From Mycocentrospora acerina (lineage: Eukaryota; Ascomycota; Dothideomycetes; Pleosporales), in NCBI GenBank assembly GCA_022701365.1, contig JAKUHH010000234.1, positions 124,001 to 188,000 of the forward strand: DNA of 64,000 bases, written 5' to 3'. The position numbers and the translations under genes were made by a program. Shown one piece after another: positions 45,911 through 57,928 of this stretch. The first letter of the stretch is position 1. Each line of letters begins with the position of its first letter. Under the pieces are notes generated by a model. The model worked only from the letters and a program-made list of their open reading frames with translations, was not told the DNA's origin and searched no databases.

Positions 45911-46815
45911 AGGATTGTCTCATTCGCAGGGATTCGATTCCATGATCGATGACGAACCCCTCGAACAGGAAATGTTCCTACGATTAGGCCACGAGGGTAC
46001 CCCTGCTGAAAATTCTGGCCGGCCGACTTGGCGTGGGCTAATCGCGGGAACGGGAGTAAACCATTGTTCACTCGATGACGTAGCTAGGCTCACCAGCATG
46101 TGAATTTTGACGATAAATACTACTTGGGGTTGCTTGTGTATATTAGAACGCGACAAGTAGCCTGATGATATCCACGGCCGTGTGCAGTATTAGGCACCGA
46201 TGATGCGGCATTAATATACTTTTGCTTTTGCTTGTTCGGAAAGACGGTCGGAGACTTTTGCACAAGACGTGGAACTAACTCTGCGGCACCCCCGCGTCTC
46301 ACATCCTATTGCTTTTCGCACGCCTTGTCAAATAGACCCTCCGTTACTGCCTCACTGATGCCCCGCACCCAATTGGGTGCTCCACTTAAACGTCACCGTT
46401 TTGCTTGGAGGGGCGCAATGCGCCATCTCGCAGCTGAGCACCGTGCCCGCAACATAAACCGTTACTCGCCCTCACTTTGAACTTTCTTCTTCACTTCCCA
46501 ACCGCATCCACTGCACACCGCTTTATCCACAGAAGCTTCTGTCTGGTACGTACATACTGTGCACTTTGCGCTGCGCCCTTACCCCTCTCACTTCCGGGCG
46601 CTGGTCATAGCTCCTGCCCTCTGTCAATAAATACCCCACTAGCTCTTTATCAACAATAACAACGGCTTCTCCTCTCGTCAATCGTCTGCTCTCTTCCTCT
46701 TCCTCTTGCTCAACCTTACCTCACATACGTAATCCACGTTCAAATCCTGACCTTCTACTCTCAGATTACACTTTACCCATTCCACATATTCCACACCTAC
46801 TACACAAACGTCACC
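45911..46815. other. upstream region of mannitol-1-phosphate dehydrogenase
   Basis: Pyrimidine-rich promoter DNA, strongest at 46560-46800. CCCCT-type words occur near 46580-46595 and may be stress elements. No gene seen. Confidence 0.4.
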
Positions 46816-47994
46816 ATGTCCTACGACAAGAAAGCAGTTCACTTTGGCGGCGGCAACATCGGCCGTGGCTTCGTCGCCGAATTTCTACACAACTCTGGCT
46901 ACGAGGTTGTGTTCGTCGATGTCATGGACTCCATCATTGAACAGCTTCAAAAGACTCCCTCATACACAGTCACCGAGATTGGTGAGGATGGAGAGCGTAC
47001 ATTCACCATTGATCACTACCGTGCCATCAACTCGAAGCACGAGATGGAGAAGGTCATTCAAGAGATTGCCTCTGCTGATGTGGTAACCTGCGCTGTCGGT
47101 CCCAATATTCTCAAGTTCGTCGCCGAGCCGGTTGCCAAAGCTATTGAGGCCCGTACCCTTGACTACCCCATTGCCGTCATTGCCTGCGAAAACGCCATCA
47201 ACGCCACAACCACATGGAGAGGCTTTATCGAGAGCAAGCTGAGCGAAGAAACCAAGACCAACATCGACAAGAAGGCCCGCTTTGCTAACTCGGCTATTGA
47301 CCGAATTGTGCCACAACAAGAGGCCAACGCTGGCTTGAATGTTACAATCGAGAAGTTCTTCGAGTGGTGTGTTGAGCAGAAGCCATTCGAGAATGGAGGC
47401 AAGAAGCCTGCGATCGAAGGTGTCCACTATGTCGATGACCTCGAGCCTTACATTGAGCGCAAGCTCTTCACCGTCAACACTTCACATGCAACTGCTGCCT
47501 ACTATGGGTACCAGAAGAAGATTGCATACGTTCACGAAGTTCTTCAAGACAAAAAGCTCCACGATGTTGTTCGCGACGCTGTCAAGGACACTGCTCGGTT
47601 GATCGTCAAGAAGCACGGCATCTCTGCCAAAGAGCAGGACGACTACGTGAATTCTATTATTGCACGTATCTCCAACCCAGAGCTCAAGGATAACGTTGAG
47701 CGTGTCGGTCGTGCTCCTCTCCGTAAGCTCTCCCGAAAAGAGCGCTTCATCGGCCCTGCTGCCCAACTCGCTGAGCGTGGCGAGAAATATGATGCTCTTC
47801 TCGGATCTATCGAGCAAGCCTACCGTTTCCAGAACGTTGAGGATGATGATGAGTCCTTTGAACTCGCCAAGATTGTCAAGGAAAACTCCGCTGAGGATGT
47901 TGTCACCAAGGTCAACGGTATCGAGAAGGACCACCCTCTGTACAAGAGCCTCGTCTCTGTCGTCCAGAAGGTCCAGACCAACTCTTCGTTGTAA
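46816..47994 (+). CDS. MPDH: mannitol-1-phosphate 5-dehydrogenase
   Basis: Interconverts fructose-6-phosphate and mannitol-1-phosphate with NAD(H), the entry to the fungal mannitol store. Intronless, 392 aa, within the usual 385-395. Rossmann motif near the start: [18 protein letters not shown]. The middle has the conserved [16 protein letters not shown] stretch ([16 protein letters not shown]) and [14 protein letters not shown]. The long-chain polyol dehydrogenase core [12 protein letters not shown] follows, then [17 protein letters not shown], with the lysine and histidine positions expected for this family. The C-terminal helices [24 protein letters not shown] are typical. Start context CACCATGTCC is strong. 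The assignment is secure; mannitol dehydrogenase proper is a different, shorter SDR family. Confidence 0.96.
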   Translation: MSYDKKAVHFGGGNIGRGFVAEFLHNSGYEVVFVDVMDSIIEQLQKTPSYTVTEIGEDGERTFTIDHYRAINSKHEMEKVIQEIASADVVTCAVGPNILKFVAEPVAKAIEARTLDYPIAVIACENAINATTTWRGFIESKLSEETKTNIDKKARFANSAIDRIVPQQEANAGLNVTIEKFFEWCVEQKPFENGGKKPAIEGVHYVDDLEPYIERKLFTVNTSHATAAYYGYQKKIAYVHEVLQDKKLHDVVRDAVKDTARLIVKKHGISAKEQDDYVNSIIARISNPELKDNVERVGRAPLRKLSRKERFIGPAAQLAERGEKYDALLGSIEQAYRFQNVEDDDESFELAKIVKENSAEDVVTKVNGIEKDHPLYKSLVSVVQKVQTNSSL

Positions 47995-50900
47995 AGACCA
48001 TTTCAAGTCAGGAAAGTTATTAGAGGCTCTTCGAGTTTCGAGTTTCGAGTTTCAAGTTTCGAGCGAATTATGATAAGATATCCACGGTGGAAAAGTAGCT
48101 TTGGTATTAGCTACATCTGATAAGCGTTTACAAATTTCCGGTACTGGCAAGCACCAGTGACCTGTTTAATGAAATAAGACACGATTCATGAAAACAGTTT
48201 TGTCCAATCTTCTCTTGTGATGACTCTTCCGTACTTGCTGTCTCTTATGCATTGTATTCTTCGTTTCTACAGACTATTTTTTACGTCCTCTTTGCTCCAA
48301 GCTAGCATTTTGACACTTAAGGTGCTTTGTTACCTATATAGGAGGTACTACGAGTCCTTACGTTGTACCTGCTGCGACAGTCGTCTTGCTTTTACTTGAT
48401 AGTTTCCTACTGTCAAAACTACATTGCGCTGAGCATTAATTCATATACAGAAAAGTGAATCCCATGTCAGTAATCATTACCGAACGAACGGAGAGGACGA
48501 TGATTGAAAAGAAGAATAAGTCGTTTAGGGAAGTATTTACAGTCGATTTCCATGGCTTCTTAGACTTTTCTGATGATCTTTTTTTTATTCATTACAAATA
48601 CTACGCAAAACAATTGAGCGCTGCGAAAAGCGAAGAAAAAGAGGAAGAGTTTAAAAGGGTAGCCTGCCGCAGCAATTACAGCGAACAAAGGAAGGGGTTG
48701 AGGTTAAGAGGACGTTTAAATTACTTGGAAGAAAGTTATAGCGATTGAGGGGGAGACAATCTTGACTACTGACGAGGAGTATCTTTAGAAAACTCGAGAG
48801 AAGGCGAGGTTTAATCTAGGGGAATGGAGAGAAAAGAGGATAAGGATCAGTGTAATGGTGGTTGGCGCGCTAGATCTTGAAATACGGTTAAGGTTGAGAG
48901 GTATTAAATATAGGGCCTCAAAGTACACCATGTTTTGAGAAGAGGATAGAAATATTTAAAATTACATGCTTTCACGCATTCTTTTCTCTATAAATACCAG
49001 TGCCCAATGTTGAATCTTAAGCTTTACAATCTTTAACACTTTTACTGCAATGCGAAAGTTCCATGATTGAGTGATCATGTGTTTTATCTTCAAACATGCA
49101 TCTTTTCAAAATCTCAGTTGTAACACTTATCTTGAAATTTTCTGTACGACAACTAGTGTCAACGACATTTCTGCTTAGCTTCGGTCAGTTAACAGCTTAT
49201 CTGTATCTCAAATTTCTCAAAAAGCATCATCAAAAAAATCATGAGTGATTTTGTCAGCCAACAAGATAAAACGTTCTGGCCACAGCAGCATGAAGGTTGG
49301 CCTTTTTGTTGACTCACAGATTTCCATGGGGTGATTTCCGAATCCTTTATACTCATTTTGAAAAAGCTGTTCTTCCTGGTCATGAGCTGTTACTCTTGCT
49401 TCTATCCTATTCCGTCAAATCATAATACCCCACCACCAAGGTGGTAGGTGAAGGTTGAAAACACCAGAACTATCCGAGTAACCGAATATTTCGAACGTAT
49501 TTAGAGAAGCACGAAAATCAAGCATATGGGCTATGAAACTTTCATCTTTACAACAGATCAAATCATTGAGTCTAGCCGTTCCTTTCTTACAAAGTGGGTG
49601 TCAAAATTTACATGACTCAGAACAATTATATCGAGAAAATGCTCATATCCAAAAGTATAGACGACATGGATACATGGGTAATTGGTTTTCTTCACTTCAG
49701 GCGTCAATACTGCCGTGACGTATTTTCTCAAAAAGACAAAACTCGATACATGAGAGAGATTTCTGATAAAAGGATTACAAAAGCAGATTTGATGCTTTTG
49801 TTCTCTCTACTATCATCTGTTGAATTCGATTTTTTTAATCAAAAGCCTCCAACCAGGGAGGGCTCCATGCTTGAAAAGAAAAACAAAACTCCGTCTTTCA
49901 CGTCTTAGACTCTGATTCTTTTGCGTCTTTGTGTTCTCTGACTGTATCAGACGAAAATTACGGCTTTACTATCCTGAGGAATGAGCTGAAATCATGACAT
50001 ATCACTCCTTTGACATCACGAACTACACCAAAGATCAAGTGCAACGATTTTTCTTAAATATAACTAAACAAAAGGCCATGTTAAACGACATTTCAACGTC
50101 AAGTAGAAATGCTTAAGCCGTTTTAACTCTGTGAGCTTGTTACCTGAACTCTCGCCGTACAATCAAAACCAAGGAATAACTTCTCGTCGTCGAACATATA
50201 ACTTGATCTTAGACGCTACATGTCTGGCTAAGAATTCTACCAAAAGCAAGATCGCGAACATATCATGAGCTGGGTTGAGGATTGTCAGTTCTAAAAGCAT
50301 AATGAGATTTCAAGACGTCATCTTTTAATTTTTAATCAGAAAATTTCTCAATCCCCCACACACAAAGTTGATGTGTGAAATCTTTTTGGGTGACAAAAAA
50401 ACTGGAGAGCACGTTTTGCAAAAGCTCATCTATATAGTGCCTTGTCTGCTTCTGCACATGTATTTTTCTCAACTTTCCAAATGGCTGAACACACCAGGGA
50501 TAGTCTCTCCTCCCTTGTTTTCTGTTTCTTGGGCGCTACTTGTCATTTTTTCAATACATCAAACGGAGTGCTTTGAAGTAATGTAGTGCTTTGACCAGAA
50601 AATGGAGACTAAGACGGTAATGCTCCGAGCATTTTTGTTTTTCAGTCTTTTCAATCTTTATGGTTTTATTTCAGTAAGCTCTTTCGTTTTCCTCGGATGT
50701 TTACCCAAATAGGGAGTGTTATATTGAAAAAGTAGTCGCCAAAGACTACATGTCTGATTGACCTTTTTGAGACGATCGAAGAATGGAAGAAAATCAACAT
50801 AGACTAGCTACTTCCGAATTCCCACTCATCAAAAGTATAACTCAATGATATCATGAATGCATCTATGGTCTCTCTTATCAATACACGTATGGTACACAGT

Positions 50901-51730
50901 ACGCCGTATCACCTGCAATGCAACGCCACGTACCATCCCACCGCATAAAAAACATGAATGTGAACAGCGATCCCAAAAAGACTACACATGCGCTAAAAAC
51001 TCCCACAACCAAGGTAAAAAGACAAGCCACCACCCAGCCTAACGTTTTCCCAGCAAAACCAATGAAACATGACGTCAAAAACACCACAATACGATATCTC
51101 AACGCCCTGTGCTGGCATTGCACGACGCCATCAACGCCGATCCCAACGTATGCGCAACCTAAACGCCATAAAAGCAGACCCATGACCTATTGAAACATTG
51201 AAAATATGAACGGTAGTACGGAAATTCCAAGCAAGGCGCGAAAAACGATACGGCGAATCGCAGTGAATGACGTCGTGGTGCTTGCTCATTGGATAAATCG
51301 AATTCCGCGTACAGCGACACAAAATCAGTGATAAGAAGTACAACATTGAAAGAAAACAATTGGGGAAAAGTAACCGAGATACGAAAAGAGAATCGGGGGC
51401 GGGGTGTTGTTACAAGCGTCGGCTTTCTACAGCGTTGGTGTGCCCATCGATCTGCATGTTGACTTTGTTCGTTCTCGCCAACTGGCAGGCGGTGAGTGAC
51501 GGGTTGATGCAGATAGGAGCCAGCGTTGTACGAATCGGGAGATACAGCAGTCAGAGTGTTTCTGTACGGATCGAAGACGCTGGCATTGGTTTGTTGTCGG
51601 CTGTTGAAGCGGAAGGATGGAAGCACCATGCCGAGAAGATGAACCAAGCCGCCGAACTAGCCTTCGCAATGACTCTGGAGTTTTTTTTTAGTTTTCAGTT
51701 TTTTTTTTTAAAGAAATTGGGGTGTTTTTG
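47995..51730. other. AT-rich, gene-poor tract
   Basis: About 3.7 kb with visibly lower GC than the flanks and many short frames. There is no intact domain and no terminal repeats I could find by eye. Frames at 48455-48748 (97 codons, Lys/Glu/Phe-rich) and 49594-49908 (104 codons, no ATG) have no known similarity. This composition is what RIP-mutated transposon remnants look like in filamentous ascomycetes, but I cannot name an element. GC rises again after about 51,240. One small membrane-protein-like frame is listed separately. Confidence 0.45.
50878..51183 (-). CDS. possible small membrane protein
   Basis: A 101-codon frame with an ATG at 51183. It encodes two or three hydrophobic stretches (YRIVVFLTSCFIGFAG, LGWVVACLFTLVVGVFSAC, VFLGSLFTFMFFM), with several cysteines, and ends RWDGTW...VPYVY. 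It lies at the edge of the AT-rich tract. No homologous family is recognised and the frame could be chance; the ordered hydrophobic pattern is the only support. Confidence 0.25.
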   Translation of the reverse strand: MGLLLWRLGCAYVGIGVDGVVQCQHRALRYRIVVFLTSCFIGFAGKTLGWVVACLFTLVVGVFSACVVFLGSLFTFMFFMRWDGTWRCIAGDTAYCVPYVY

Positions 51731-53162
51731 TCAGTAAAAGACTCTGACGACATCGCTCTCGTGCTCCGCAGGCTCCGTAAGTCCCCATAATCCATTCACT
51801 CTCTTGGTGACGCCAGTTGTAGAGAAGTTGTCTTTATGTGATTTGAATACGCAGCTAAAAACAACACTCCATCCGTTGAATCCAGCTGAATAGAAAGCTT
51901 CTGCGACTGCAGCCTCACGGCTTCCACATTTGATGAGCTTGTAGATTTCTTTACCGTTGAAGTGCGCAGTGTTGACCAAGGGATCTCTCGCTTGACAGGA
52001 AGCAAGTATCAGAACGTACACAAGTGGTGTATTCTCGAGTTCTGTAGATCTGCAATCTTTGCACTGCCCGCATGAAATGGAACTTTCACCAATGTGACGT
52101 ACACTCGTTAAGTTCTCGATATCCGGTGGAGACGTAAGTGCAGCGGATGCCCACACCCGTGGCACATCAAATCCGATTGGCCTTGGGTTCGACAACGGGG
52201 TCAACTCTGGACGATCACAGCCTTGCTGTTGAACGGTGTAGAACGGCTGCATCTGCGACGGGATCGGTTTTTCGTACCAAAACTCTGTACTACCGTATTG
52301 TAACAACCACCCGAACTGGTTGAAATCGGCGAGGCCAGCGTTATGAAGAGTCAAGAAAACATTGCGTTTGAAAGGCTGGATGCGAACTATACGACTGCAT
52401 TGTAGCCCATAGTCATTTGAGTAGCGAACGGGAATGAATGCACCAGGAGTTGAATATTCATCGTTAAAGCGTACCACTGTGTTCGTAGAACTATAGAAAA
52501 TTCCAGGCGGAGGCGGTGGCGGAGGAGGCGGTGGCGGCGGCTTTCATTGGTTAGAAGGGCTGTGAGCTCATGACAATCCGAAACTTACCGGCGGTGGAGG
52601 AGGAGGCGGAGGAGCTTCTCCGTAGTAATTAAAATGGTAAGGTAGACCCGGCGGCGATGGTGGTGGTGGCGGTGGTGGCGGTGGAGGAGGAGGAGGAGGA
52701 GGAGGAGACTGTAGAACGATTAGTATTTTCTTTGGGAAAAACTAGATGATGGCAATGCACAGGTGGTGGTGGAGCAGCATATCCTGATGCTCGAGAGTTA
52801 CGATACCCTCTATAAGGAAGGTTGTCCATGCCTAGAGGATCCATCTCGTTCCGAGTCTGCTCCGTCCTCAATTCGTGTCCGTTGGGAGACTGCATTTTTT
52901 CATGAAGTATTTCTTGATCGACTTTCTTTTGAGTCATTACACGGCTAATTTTCAACTCCGCTTGTTGTTTGCCACAGTCTTTGCAAAAATGGTCGTCACG
53001 GAGTTTCGGAAAGGTTGGGGTGCCGGGCGCAGTAGCTTGCGTGTCTTTTGTATTGCATATATTTTTATCTTCTGGAAGGGACGGACCACCACTTCCGAAT
53101 GATATGGGTTTCACCGAATGTCCACTCTCTACAAGAACGAAGTCTTCAAAGTCGTCGTCCAT
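51731..53162 (-). CDS. hypothetical proline-rich protein with CxxC motifs
   Basis: Three exons, 53162-52761, 52708-52589 and 52540-51731, give 443 aa. All introns are phase 0. Intron 1 (52 nt) ends TACTAATCGTTCTACAG; intron 2 (48 nt) has a TTCTAACC branch. Without splicing, the frame would enter a Ser run and stop. The N-terminus is acidic (MDDDFEDFVLVESG), with an FCKDCGK CxxC near residue 60. Exons 2 and 3 contribute two long proline runs flanking GLPYHFNYYGEA. The roughly 250-residue C-terminal part looks folded (VVRFNDEYSTPGAFIPVRY, LQYGSTEFWYEKPIPSQM, GFNGWSVVFSCVFKSH) and includes CGQCKDC near its middle. No family recognised, no signal peptide. The proline runs may bind SH3/WW/profilin-type partners; that is speculation. 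Confidence 0.6.
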
Positions 53163-55297
53163 GTGGATGGGAGACCTGCTAAAACTGACAATGAATTAGT
53201 GCAAAAAAAGTGTATCATCAAAAATTGTCGGTATTCGATTTTCCTGCTGACGGTGGAAGTATGAACTGAGTATCCGACATCAATGCCGGCGGGGATTCTC
53301 ACTTTATATGCTTGTAAATATTAGGTAGCGAATGCACGCCTAGTCTTGCAGCTATCCTTGCATTTGGACAACCAAAGAGCAGCCTCCCGTCTCAGACCAT
53401 ATATAGCGTCAGAGGTTTAGATGTTGGTGTTTTGCAGCTTCCTATGCGATCTCCGGCTTTTGGTGAAACGTTTATACAAGTAAATTCACTCACATACTAC
53501 CCTAGTTGTTCCACTTCACCTCTCACCAGCGGTTATTATGTTTCCACGTTACAATGATAGAGTATGTACCCGACCACACCTCGTTCGTATTTACCGTAGT
53601 TTACGGCGAAGTACAAAGAACAAAAATGAGGCGCTTTGGGCTACGAAAGAGGAAGGTCCTGTGACATGCTACGTGCCAGCCAGATTGGCCTCGCAAGGTT
53701 CAAAACGATAAAAAAAACAAGGCAACCATTCCGAGAGCGATGACTCTCTTCGTGGGGTCTCGTTTAAGTAAGGAGTTAGTTTCATCGTAACTGCAATTAG
53801 GTTTCCGTGCACTCCCGACTTGGCCTCTACTATCCAAGCACTTTGGCATGTGTCGCAATCTGCCTTCACTCGAATTTGTACAACCGTACTTATTACCGAT
53901 GAGTTGATCGTAACCGCTCAGTCTACCAACGCGCAGAACTTCGCAGGCAAACGCGGAAGCGAATTTCGTTCGGTTTCAGTTGCATGGCGCATTTATGACG
54001 TGGACAAGCTGAAAGGAATGCTAAAGCCACGTCTACAAACGAACCTCTTGAATCTCATCCTATCAATTACGAATAGCGGTGTGGGTACAGCCGTATTTTG
54101 AGGCGTCTGAGAGGATGGTCTAGCTGTAAGGCTCGAGGAGGAAGCTTCATTCGGTTCGGTTCTATTTCTCCAAGCCAGTAGCAGCAATTTATGTGTTTGG
54201 TTGGCAGGTCCAGTAACACGACCTAGATATTATCGCAAAGCTGTGATAACGTGCAGTAGTTGCATGTAAGGGCTGGCCTAGGAATTAGTACTGTTGTAGT
54301 GCTGCTGAACAACAGCCGATAAGATAGAGTGTTCAACAAGGGCTAAAGGCAGGTCGAAAGATCAGGCTGGCGGTGTAGACCTAGCCTATTAGCGAGTGTA
54401 AGGCTGAAAATGCAGGTTGTTAACCATCAAGCATTGCTATATCTGAAATCCTTCTTGACAACTCCGACATGTTGCCTCAGCATAGTTAGACGCTCAACAC
54501 ACTTGCGATCCAAAGAGTCTAGAGGATTTGAGGATACAAGGTAGAGTCACTCATCCGCTCCGCAGATCAGGAGTGATCAACATATTGAGAATCCGAGGCA
54601 GCCAACGAGCTCCAAAGATCTCTATTTCCATCTCTTAACATTTTTTAGTATTATACCGAATCAGTGGTGGGTAGGCAAGGGCGTTGATAGGTGCGTCGAG
54701 TTGAGTACATGTGCATCTCGCTCAAGAGAATGTGAAGAGTGTTTGGAGAAGGGGAGCTTGGGAGCAGAGATATATATTACATATTAGATAGAAGGCGGGG
54801 TAGCAAGTCAAGGGACTCGCTTTAGCTATGTGGCAAAATCCGCAGTCGGGGGCCTTGTTGTAGTGTATTAAGGCAAACGTGTTTGCGGCTCATGTATACA
54901 AAGCTTGTAGTCAAGGCAGCAGGCGAAGTCCGAAGAAATAGGTCTCCGGCTCCAGACTTCCAATGAGACCATGCCTGTGGGGAGGAATCCACAGGAAGCG
55001 CAAACGTAAATTTCACATGACGAGCCAGGAGTTGCGTGTGAAGCATGTGAAGGGTGCCAAAGACGGACCGCACGGACCACCGGTCAAGTGTACCTACCAG
55101 CGCCAAGCAAGCAGTCGCGAACCAGGCGGCGTCATCGCGAACGTCGAGCGAGAGCTCAGGCCGGATACTTCGTCAAACAACAGCACCTCCAAAATCTCTG
55201 TAGTCGTCCCAAACGCGAAGATTGTTTACGATAAACTGTGTGAACCGCCATCGCCTCTTTACACCCCTCACCAGCGCTCTCGTAGCTCCAAAACACA
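53163..55297. other. gene-poor intergenic region
   Basis: About 2.1 kb, no gene recognised. Frames at 53669-53869, 53820-54101 and 54963-55391 lack domains; the last overlaps the VMA9 first exon and intron. Confidence 0.35.
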
Positions 55298-55795
55298 ATG
55301 GCGAACGGGTGAGACGGCGCAACATAGCTTCAATACAACGAGGAAGAAGCTGACAACGCCAGATATGCGCCATTCATTGGCCTCGTGGTAGTCGTCGCAT
55401 TCTGCCTCGGCGCGTGGTTCCTTGCGCCCAAGGGCGAGAACCAGACGTACGTCTACTTATTTCCTCTCCGTCTTAGACATGAAGCAATCACATCAATCCA
55501 AACACACGCGGCGCATCCTACCAAGATCTTTCTCTCGTCATACTACAAGATACATGTATCTACGCGTATGGAAAGGCATTCCCTTACCATCAATGCAACA
55601 AGGCATATCGAGGGCGTACAGGTGCATTAGGCAGGCAAAAGGCTAACACATCTCTACAGCGTCTGGCGATCCACACTTGTCCTCTCCGCTGCGGCAATGT
55701 ACATTATGTGGGCGATTACCTTCCTTGCGCAACTGCACCCGCTCATCTCGCCCATACGGGGTGAATTGCGTCCGGATCTGAATCAGGGGCGCTAG
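55298..55795 (+). CDS. VMA9: V-type H+-ATPase subunit e (Vma9)
   Basis: Small Vo-sector membrane subunit of the vacuolar proton pump. Three exons, 55298-55308, 55363-55446 and 55660-55795, give 76 aa, normal for the family (about 70-80). The first exon has only 11 bases (MANG minus one base), followed by a 54-nt intron with a GCTGACAAC branch. The second intron is 213 nt, unusually long here. The protein reads MANGYAPFIGLVVVVAFCLG, then AWFLAPKGENQTVWRSTLVL, then MYIMWAITFLAQLHPLISP. It has two membrane helices and the strongly conserved PKGENQTVWR and WAITFLAQLHPLI motifs. No long open frame marks this gene, so it is easily missed. Confidence 0.92.
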
Positions 55796-56175
55796 ACTTG
55801 TCTGTCTGTAGATGGCCAAGCAATACCAAAGAGAAGATGGAAATTATCAAGAGGAGCGGTGGAGGCATCGAAGAACTCATGCGGCTGGACGAACGGTACC
55901 ATTGGTCCACACCAAGAGTCTACGCCCTGAGTGACGAAAGGAGATAGATGCGAGGATTGGGGGGTTAATGTAGGCTGCATGTTTGAAGTTTGAGCGCATT
56001 GTATATCTGGCTGGGCGTTTTTATATTTCACAGGGGATCGTAGGATTGTACAAATACCAAACTGGACATGACACGCTCTTCTTTATCATCATCATTCTCA
56101 TTATCCTCATCATCGCCATCACCGAGTAGTACAACAACAACATCCCCGTGAACCCAAATCCCCTCCTAAAACAAT
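55796..56175. other. convergent spacer between VMA9 and ARV1
   Basis: About 380 bp with ATC-type trinucleotide repeats near 56080-56125. No gene seen. Confidence 0.4.
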
Positions 56176-57312
56176 CTACCATCCTTCAACCCACCCCCTC
56201 CTCATCTCATCCAGCACGCCTCCTCCCTCCCACCCCGTCCCCAACCCCGCTGCCCTCAACACCACCTCTCCAACAACCCACCTACACCCCGCCCCGACCG
56301 CCACCAACCCCCCCGCCCTCACATACCCACAATCCATAAGAATCTCCACCGCCGCAACATTATTCACAATAACCGCCCAACTCACCGCCGTAGCACTACT
56401 CGGCAAATCATACTCCCATATGATGAGCACAATGGGAAATAGCTTTGTGCACGACGAGACGAGCAGCGCGGTAGAGAGCGGCGTCGGATGCGGATAGTAG
56501 GGTAGCAGGGAGCGGATGAAGGAGGGGGTTGAGCGCGGGGGCAGGGAGCACAGCAGGCGGATGGGGAGGTGGAAGGCTAGTGTGCTGAGGGAGACGAGGA
56601 GGAGGAAAAAGAGGTATTGGAGGATGAGGGGTTGGGCTTGGAGGAGGGAGGCGTTTGTTAGGGGGAGGAGGGGTGATGATGATGATGGTGATGAAGTTGT
56701 TGGGGGCAAAGCGAGTTTCTCGATGCGGGCCCATGTTAGGTAGACGTCGAAGAGGAGGAGGAGGATTCCTAGACGGAGAATGGATCGCTGGGTTGTTGGA
56801 AATGGTGGTTAGCATGTCTTTTTTTCTTTGACCTTTTTTTTAACAGTCTCATCTCTTCTCTTCTTGTCTCTCTTTTTTTCATAGTTCCTTTTTTTACAAT
56901 AGAAAGGATAAGGCGGATGGATAGATGGATTGAGAGGAAACTTACATCAAACTTGCCGTCATCCCCCCCCAACCGATTAAACAGTAAATGCCTGTACACC
57001 TACACATCCACAGAGAAAATCACATCACATTAGCCCTCAATTCAAACCATCCAACCATCCAACCGACTAACCAACCAACCAACCACCCACAACAGACCAA
57101 AAAAATTGAAGAGAACAACTCACCTGCGGCTTAATCAACACCAAATCAATAAACAACACCACAAAATCATGCTCCACGTATTTATCTGCAAACTCTTTGC
57201 ACCGCGGACACTGCGTCAGGCGCACGCCTTTGCCCAGCGCGCGGTCGTCGGCTTTGGAGTACGAGGTGTAGAGTGTTTTGACGGGGTAGCGGCAGTGGAT
57301 GCATATCGGCAT
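56176..57312 (-). CDS. ARV1: Arv1, ER sterol/GPI lipid homeostasis protein
   Basis: ER membrane protein needed for sterol trafficking and GPI-anchor synthesis. Three exons, 57312-57124, 56999-56946 and 56787-56176, give 284 aa. Introns of 124 and 158 nt; the second holds poly-A tracts and a GCTAACC branch. The Arv1 homology domain is at the N-terminus: MPICIHCRYPVKTLY, a paired CxxC (CIHC, CPRC) as zinc-ribbon ligands, FADKYVEHDFVVLFIDLVLIKPQ, and VYRHLLFNRLG from exon 2. Then four or so hydrophobic segments follow (SILRLGILLLLFDVYLTWA, ILQYLFFLLLVSLSTLAFHL, CTKLFPIVLIIWEY). The C-terminal LILMDCGYVRAG-like region (here EILMDCGYVRAGG) agrees with fungal Arv1. Assignment is firm; the far C-terminus is less conserved. 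Confidence 0.93.
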
Positions 57313-57928
57313 TTTTGTGGGTGGGTTTCGTCAAAGAAGGGGGGGTACGATTAGGAAGGAGGCATTGACGTATGTGTGTGAGTGAGTGGATCAGTGAGTG
57401 TGTAAGTGTGTGTAGAAGGGAGAGATGGGGGAAGTTGATATGGATTAGGTGGATAGATGGATAGCTCAAAGGGGATAAGCGGGATCAAGGTAATGTCCAA
57501 AGTGCACATTTTAGTTTCTAGCAAGCAACGTCAACAGACAAACAATATGCCAATAGACAAGGAAAAAAAACACGCTCAAACACATCATAGATAGATGATT
57601 TCCAAAAAAAAAACATTAAATATTTCTCTTTTTCTTTGTGCATTCAAGAAGAGAAAATTCTACATGTAAAAACCACCCGCCCCGTTCGTTCCCCGCTACT
57701 GCAACATAGTTCCAAACGCGACACGACACTACCCTACCCTACCCTACACTCACTCACTCATTCATACAAGACCGATGCTTTTGACGCCTGTACCCCTAGA
57801 CAAACGCCGCGTGCTGAGGATAAGGGAGGGGGAAGAAATACATACACACACTCACACACGCGCGTGCCCAATTCGAACAAGAAAATAGCCCATATGTATC
57901 ATCACATGCTCTCTCTCTCTCTCCACTT
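57313..57928. other. spacer between ARV1 and NUP155
   Basis: Simple-repeat-rich: GTGA/TGAG words near 57370-57415, TAGA/GGAT words near 57445-57465, CCCTA copies near 57730-57748 and CT repeats near 57908-57922. No gene seen. The CCCTA copies are pentamers, not the telomeric CCCTAA. Confidence 0.45.

Noticed and set aside
49533..49908. Two overlapping short frames that might be parts of a decayed gene
   Set aside because: One frame lacks an ATG, neither shows a recognisable motif, and the DNA is AT-rich throughout; kept only as part of the AT-rich tract.
54963..55391. A 142-codon plus-strand frame
   Set aside because: It overlaps the VMA9 first exon and first intron in a different frame and has no domain; VMA9 explains the region.
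57730..57748. CCCTA repeats resembling interstitial telomere
   Set aside because: The unit is five bases (CCCTA), not the fungal telomeric CCCTAA hexamer, and only about three copies are present.
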